NCBI GenBank assembly: GCA_020073015.1
Contig: JAIQFZ010000062.1
Span: 1-35,109 of the forward strand
DNA length: 35,109 bases
Direction of reading: 5' to 3'
From: Terriglobia bacterium
GTDB taxonomy: Bacteria; Acidobacteriota; Terriglobia; Terriglobales; Acidobacteriaceae
Under the pieces are notes generated by a model. That model was not told the DNA's origin. It worked only from the letters and a program-made list of their open reading frames with translations, and made no database searches. Below are positions 30,777 through 35,109 of this stretch, piece after piece. A program made the translations under genes and the position numbers. Position 1 is the stretch's first letter. Each line of letters begins with the position of its first letter.

Positions 30777-33700
30777 ATGGCTCCGTCGAAACCGTTCTGG
30801 CTGACACGCTGGCTTACTGTTGTGGGCCTCTGTCTGGTTTGTTCCATGCTCATGTTCTCGCAAGGCACCGGAGGCCGAATTTTCGGCCGAGTTTCCGACC
30901 CAACCGGCGCTGTGCTGGCGGGAGTGAAGGTCACCGCCACCAATGAGGCCACGGGCGTTGCTCGCACCACCCAGACCACCGAGAGTGGGGACTACGTCTT
31001 TGTGGATATTCCTGTGGGCACCTATGCCCTCAAGTTCGAACAGGCCGGGTTCACGAGCGCCATTCGCAAGAGCGTCACACTCGAGATCAACCAGGTGCTC
31101 ACGCTGAACATGGCCATGCAGATCGGTCAGACGAAGGAGATCGTCGAGGTGACCTCGGAGGCGCCGCTGGTGGATACGACCAGCACCCAACTGGGCGCTG
31201 TGGTGAACGATCGCGCAGTGTCGCAGTTGCCGCTGAATGCGCGCGACACGTATCAATTACTTTCGCTCCAACCCGGTGTACAGTCGCAGACAGGATCGGA
31301 CCTTTTCTACGGCAGCGATCGCGCGGGCGTGGTTTCGGTGAATGGAGGCCGAGGACGCTCCAATAACTTTAGCGTGAATGGCGGCGACGCCAACGATCAG
31401 TTCGCCAATCTTCCCGCCGTGCAACCCAGTCCGGATTCGATCGAAGAATTCCGCGTTTTGACCAACACGTTCGACGCGGAATACGGTCGGAACTCGGGGG
31501 CGGTCGTCAACGTGGTTACCAAGTCCGGAACCAATAAATTCCACGGAAACCTGTTCGAGTTCTTCCGCAACAAAGTGCTGAACTCCAGGGGGTATTTCGA
31601 CAGCGAAAAACCCGATTTCAAGCAGAACCAGTTTGGCGGCACGTTTGGCGGGCCGATCAAGAAGGACAGGACTTTCTTCTTCACTTCGTATGAAGGGCGT
31701 CGCATCCGGCAGGGAATTTCCTCCGATGCCGTTGCCGTTCCGAGCGATGCGTATCGGTCTGGGGATTTCTCGGGAGGCACATTCACTGGCACGGTCAACG
31801 ATCAGACGGTGGCCGACTTGCTGAATAGCCGCCCTGGATGCACCGCCCCCGGAGGTGGACAGATCGCTGTCGGGGACAACTATTCCGACATCTTTCATGG
31901 CTCGAAGATCCCGACAGCTTGCATGGATCCCGTTGCCGTGGACATGATGACCCAGTTTGTTCCCTCGGCGAATCGTCCGGACGGAACCTTCCAGACAGTC
32001 GCCGGGATCCACAAGGACCGCACCGATCAACTGACGGCCAAACTCGATCACCGCATCAACGACCGGCAGAACCTTTCGGCGTATTACTACTTCAACGACA
32101 GCACCCTGTTCGATCCCTACTCGCGATTCCAGGCAGGGGGCGCGAATGTGCTTACGTTTGGCGCAAATACGGCCGAGCGCTACCAGCAGTGGAATGTCAC
32201 GCACAACTGGACGCTACGCAACAATCTGGTGAATGAGGCACACTTCACCGTCTTCCGCGAGGCACAGGGCAACTTCCTCCATCCGCAACGCACGAACCTT
32301 GTCCAGGATTCCTGCAGCAGTGCGGTTCCTTCCGGCACGTGTTTCAGCGACCCCAATAATCCCGACCTCGGCATTCACCCGGGACTCGGTGCGAGCCGCG
32401 AGGGCGTGCCCTTTGTGTCTGTTTCCGGCTATTTCAACTACGGAAACAACTTCGAGGGCGAAATTCCGCAGGCTGGGAACACCTTCCAGTGGTCCGACAG
32501 CATGAGTTGGATCAAAGGCACGCACACGGTGAAATTCGGGGGAGACGCTCGCTACCAGCGCTTCGACCAGACCCTGTACTACAACGTCAACGGCTTTTAC
32601 AGTTATTACGGGGGCGGTCCCGACGATCCTAATCTCCAGGTGCCGCTGCAGGACGGCACAAACAACACGTTTGAAGATATTTTCCCCTCGTATCTGCTCG
32701 GGTTGCCAGACAGCTTTAGTCAGGGTTCCGCGCAGAGTGAGAATGTCCGGAGTAAGATCTTCTCCGTCTTTGCCCAGGACAGCTGGAAGATCCGCCCCAA
32801 TCTGACCCTGAATTACGGTTTGCGCTGGGAACTGTTCACCCCGCTCACCGATGTTAGCGGGCACGTGCAGAGCTTCCGCCAAGGGCAGACCAGCAAAACC
32901 TATCCCTGTACCGACACTCCAGCCATGTATTGTCCGGTCGGGTTGCTGGTCCCTGGAGATCCGGGAGTGCCGGCGGGGCTTACCACTACTTACTACAAGA
33001 CTTTCGCCCCACGCCTCGGTATCGCCTACAGCCCGGGCAGTTCCGGCAAGACCAGTATCCGCGCTGGTTGGGGGATGTTCTACAACCCGATGGAGCAGTT
33101 GGTGTTGGAGCAGTTCAGCGCGGAGCCCCCCTTCGGGGGCAGCAACCTGATCGCCTCCCCGCTCTTCAACACTCCCTATCAGGACCAGTTTGGCGATCCC
33201 CCCAAGCCGAATCCCTTCGGGGGCATCATTACGCCTCCCAAGGGGCAGGATCCGGACTGGCAGCGGTTCCGGTCGCTCCTGCTTTATGGACAATTCCAGC
33301 CCCATCTGCGCACGCAATACTCGGTGCAATACAACCTGAACATTCAACACGAGTTGACCAAGGACTTGGTCCTGCAGATGGGCTTCGTCGGATCTCAGGG
33401 GCACCGACTGCTGGCCAGCCATGACATCAACTATGGCAACGCACAGACATGTATCGATCTGAATTCGCTACTTGGCGATGGGACCTGCGGCCAGTTCTAT
33501 GCCGATAGCGCGTTCGACGTTCCAGCGGGCACTGTTCTTCCTGATAACCTTGATTTCCATCTTCCCTATTCGGCCAATGGTGGTGGACCTACGGTTATTC
33601 CGCACGGCACGACGCTGACCAACGGTCTGAGGCTCGTCGGTCTTAGGCGGTTTTCCTCTCCCAATTGCGACCCGCTGACGGGGGACGGCTGTCCAGCTGA

Positions 33701-34532
33701 CGGTACCCCAGTTTTCTCCAGTATTTTTGCTGAAGACACCATCGCTTACTCGAACTACAACTCCCTCCAAGCCTCCTTGGAAAAGCGCTTCTCGCACGGG
33801 TTGCAAGCCAACGTCGCCTACACGTTCAGCAAGTCGTTTGACTTGGCTTCGAGCTTCGAAGGCGAACTGAACCCGCTCAATTTCCGGAAGACGTATTCAC
33901 TCTCCCAGTTCGATGCTCGCCATCGCTTCATTCTGAGCTACGTCTGGCAGCTGCCGCTTCCCAAGTACTCTGGGATCGCCGGCCAGATTGCGAATGGCTG
34001 GGATCTGTCCGGCATCTACACTTATCAGAGTGGTTTTCCCATCCGGCTCACTTCCTCGGCGGACAACGAGTTGATGTACAGCGCGTTCTTCGAGTATCCG
34101 GGACAGCCGGACCAGATCGCGGCCTTCCACAAACAGAACCCCAAGTCGAATGGTGGCTACTGGTTTGATCCGGGCAGCTTCACAGAAAATGCGTCGTCTC
34201 CCGTCTACGACGAGGGTGGCAACCTCATCAACGATTGCCAGAACCATCCCGGATTCAACTGTTACCAGCCATCGCTCTTCGGTCGCATAGGCACTGCCCC
34301 ACGGACGATATGTTGTGGCCCGCCCATCAACAACTTCGATTTCGCGCTCCACAAAGTGTTTTCCATCAACGAGGACAAGCGCTTCGAATTTCGGACGGAA
34401 ATCTTCAACCTGTTCAATCACACTCAGTTCAGTAATCCTGACGGCAACACCACCGACGGCTCTGACTTTGGCCGCATCAAGCGCGCCCGGGAGCCGCGAC
34501 AGGTACAATTTGCTTTGAAGTTCTACTTCTAG
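30777..34532 (+). CDS. Oar-like TonB-dependent outer-membrane receptor (large)
   Basis: 1251 residues, ATG 30777, with GGAGGGT eight bases upstream. Signal peptide about 1-29 (WLTVVGLCLVCSMLMFSQ). Carboxypeptidase-regulatory-like domain about 31-120 (GRIFGRVSDPTGAVLAGVKVTATNEATG). Plug domain about 130-260 (TTSTQLGAVVNDRAVSQLPLNARD, SVNGGRGRSNNFSVNGGDANDQ, FDAEYGRNSGAVVNVVTKSGTNKFHG). Long 22-strand-type barrel with typical GLRWELFTPLTDVSG, TYQSGFPI and NLFNHTQF elements, ending FALKFYF. Acidobacterial members are linked to oligosaccharide or peptide uptake; the substrate is unknown. It is divergent from the MerR-XRE-cupin regulator across a perfect dyad, so expression is probably switched by that regulator. 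A stem-loop follows at 34555-34576. Confidence 0.94.
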   Translation: MAPSKPFWLTRWLTVVGLCLVCSMLMFSQGTGGRIFGRVSDPTGAVLAGVKVTATNEATGVARTTQTTESGDYVFVDIPVGTYALKFEQAGFTSAIRKSVTLEINQVLTLNMAMQIGQTKEIVEVTSEAPLVDTTSTQLGAVVNDRAVSQLPLNARDTYQLLSLQPGVQSQTGSDLFYGSDRAGVVSVNGGRGRSNNFSVNGGDANDQFANLPAVQPSPDSIEEFRVLTNTFDAEYGRNSGAVVNVVTKSGTNKFHGNLFEFFRNKVLNSRGYFDSEKPDFKQNQFGGTFGGPIKKDRTFFFTSYEGRRIRQGISSDAVAVPSDAYRSGDFSGGTFTGTVNDQTVADLLNSRPGCTAPGGGQIAVGDNYSDIFHGSKIPTACMDPVAVDMMTQFVPSANRPDGTFQTVAGIHKDRTDQLTAKLDHRINDRQNLSAYYYFNDSTLFDPYSRFQAGGANVLTFGANTAERYQQWNVTHNWTLRNNLVNEAHFTVFREAQGNFLHPQRTNLVQDSCSSAVPSGTCFSDPNNPDLGIHPGLGASREGVPFVSVSGYFNYGNNFEGEIPQAGNTFQWSDSMSWIKGTHTVKFGGDARYQRFDQTLYYNVNGFYSYYGGGPDDPNLQVPLQDGTNNTFEDIFPSYLLGLPDSFSQGSAQSENVRSKIFSVFAQDSWKIRPNLTLNYGLRWELFTPLTDVSGHVQSFRQGQTSKTYPCTDTPAMYCPVGLLVPGDPGVPAGLTTTYYKTFAPRLGIAYSPGSSGKTSIRAGWGMFYNPMEQLVLEQFSAEPPFGGSNLIASPLFNTPYQDQFGDPPKPNPFGGIITPPKGQDPDWQRFRSLLLYGQFQPHLRTQYSVQYNLNIQHELTKDLVLQMGFVGSQGHRLLASHDINYGNAQTCIDLNSLLGDGTCGQFYADSAFDVPAGTVLPDNLDFHLPYSANGGGPTVIPHGTTLTNGLRLVGLRRFSSPNCDPLTGDGCPADGTPVFSSIFAEDTIAYSNYNSLQASLEKRFSHGLQANVAYTFSKSFDLASSFEGELNPLNFRKTYSLSQFDARHRFILSYVWQLPLPKYSGIAGQIANGWDLSGIYTYQSGFPIRLTSSADNELMYSAFFEYPGQPDQIAAFHKQNPKSNGGYWFDPGSFTENASSPVYDEGGNLINDCQNHPGFNCYQPSLFGRIGTAPRTICCGPPINNFDFALHKVFSINEDKRFEFRTEIFNLFNHTQFSNPDGNTTDGSDFGRIKRAREPRQVQFALKFYF

Positions 34533-34554
34533 TCCGCGACTTTTGTCCGAAGAC

Positions 34555-34576
34555 CCGGGCGGCTCACCCCGCCCGG
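34555..34576 (+). terminator. Stem-loop after the second TonB receptor
   Basis: CCGGGCGG-CTCACC-CCGCCCGG is a perfect 8-bp GC stem 22 bases after the stop. There is no T-run, so termination strength is uncertain; partial read-through into the aminotransferase gene is possible. Confidence 0.5.
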
Positions 34577-34623
34577 ACCCAATCTAATGGCCTTATCCGG
34601 CCTGAGCTTTTTGGAGAATCACG

Positions 34624-35109
34624 ATGTACCCCGCACTGCAAAAAGAGCTCGACACGTTCGAGCGTCGTACCCCGAAGTCCGCCGAGGCGCATAAGAAAAA
34701 CCTCAAGCGTCTGCCGCTGGGCGTAGCCAGCAATTACCGCGCTTACGATCCGTATCCCATTTTCGTGTCGGAGGCCTCCGGCAGCAAGTTCCGCGATCTT
34801 GACGGCAACGAATACATCGACCACAACCTATGTTTCGGCACGCTCATGGCCGGCCATTCGCATCCGGCGGTGATCAAGGCCGTCGAAGGGCGCCTGCACA
34901 AAGGCACGGCCTACGGCATGCCCCACAACATGGAGTGGGAACTAGCGGAAGAAATCTGCACGCGCTTTCCGGTCGAGATGTGCCGCTTCGGCAACAGCGG
35001 TACCGAAGCTACCATGCACACGATTCGTCTGGCGCGCGCGGCAACCGGACGCGACAAGATCATCAAGTTCGAAGGCGGCTACCACGGTCTGCACGATGCA
35101 GCCCTGGTC
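34624..35109 (+). CDS. Glutamate-1-semialdehyde-aminomutase-like class III aminotransferase (5' part)
   Basis: ATG 34624 with TTGGAGAATC upstream; the frame stays open for 162 codons to the window edge. The sequence LPLGVASNYRAYDPYPIFVSEASGSKFRDLDGNEYIDHNLCFGTLMAGHSHPAVIKAVE is the N-terminal domain of PLP-dependent class III aminotransferases. The combination GVxSNxRxxxxxPxxxxxAxGxxxxDxDGxxYxD and later FGNSGTEATMHTIRLARAATGRDKIIKFEGGYHG is closest to glutamate-1-semialdehyde 2,1-aminomutase and its catabolic relatives. The PLP lysine lies beyond the edge. Placed after a nutrient receptor rather than among haem genes, it may be a HemL-like catabolic enzyme rather than HemL itself. Confidence 0.88.
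   Translation, partial: MYPALQKELDTFERRTPKSAEAHKKNLKRLPLGVASNYRAYDPYPIFVSEASGSKFRDLDGNEYIDHNLCFGTLMAGHSHPAVIKAVEGRLHKGTAYGMPHNMEWELAEEICTRFPVEMCRFGNSGTEATMHTIRLARAATGRDKIIKFEGGYHGLHDAALV

Noticed and set aside
1-35109. CRISPR array, prophage or biosynthetic cluster
   Set aside because: No regularly spaced repeats, cas genes, phage structural genes or assembly-line synthases were seen.

Overview
The window looks like a chromosomal segment of a soil-type Acidobacteriota (Terriglobia or Koribacter-like). The evidence is the gene mix: two very large Oar-like TonB-dependent receptors with carboxypeptidase-regulatory N-termini, a VWFA-related 'acidobacterial' family protein, a CRTAC1/ASPIC-UnbV FG-GAP protein, a sedolisin and many exported proteins with no recognised family, in high-GC DNA with typical palindromic intergenic repeats. 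This assignment is inference from gene content, not from a marker-gene search.

Layout. 1-3160: the tail of an IS630-type transposase, an exported peptidase-MA-like/TPR protein whose HExxH motif reads HPLGH, and a fumarylacetoacetase relic that lacks its 5' end and is frameshifted. 3331-5884: a sugar operon (FucP/GluP-type permease plus ROK kinase). 5881-7686: a convergent CRTAC1-type exported protein. 7762-13284: an envelope cluster (TonB-dependent receptor, DUF5666-like exported protein, divergent VWA protein), all three with Gly-rich tracts. The intergenic region of the divergent pair carries helically phased TTTAC repeats. 13395-17208: a nucleotidyltransferase, then 4-alpha-glucanotransferase (malQ) and an SLC45-like sugar transporter. 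17372-18097: an orphan OmpR/PhoB-type response regulator. 18337-23050: a patch of repeats and decay. It holds a choice-of-anchor-D fragment, three paralogues of a small exported family without a name (one frameshifted at an A7 run), a sedolisin, an intact tRNA-Arg(CCG) and a decayed duplicate of that tRNA with its promoter. 23051-25119: typA with an apparent CTG start, translationally coupled to a small zinc-ribbon protein. 25437-30615: a small membrane protein, a SnoaL-like protein, an APC permease, an amidohydrolase and a MerR-XRE-cupin triple-domain regulator. 30777-34532: the second TonB-dependent receptor. 34624-end: the start of a glutamate-1-semialdehyde-aminomutase-like class III aminotransferase.

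The most interesting signal is regulatory. The divergent promoter region between the MerR-XRE-cupin regulator and the second TonB receptor contains a perfect dyad, AACCTTGC-N9-GCAAGGTT, wrapped around a TATAAT box. Nearly the same module (one arm mismatch, same TATAAT placement, same CTTGC at -35) recurs 5 kb away, upstream of the SnoaL-like/APC permease pair. This suggests a local regulon in which one unusual regulator controls an outer-membrane receptor, an inner-membrane amino-acid/amine permease, an amidohydrolase and itself. Other points worth checking are the typA start codon, the TTTAC array, the three-paralogue exported family and the tRNA-Arg duplication. All calls come from reading the sequence alone; no database search was run.
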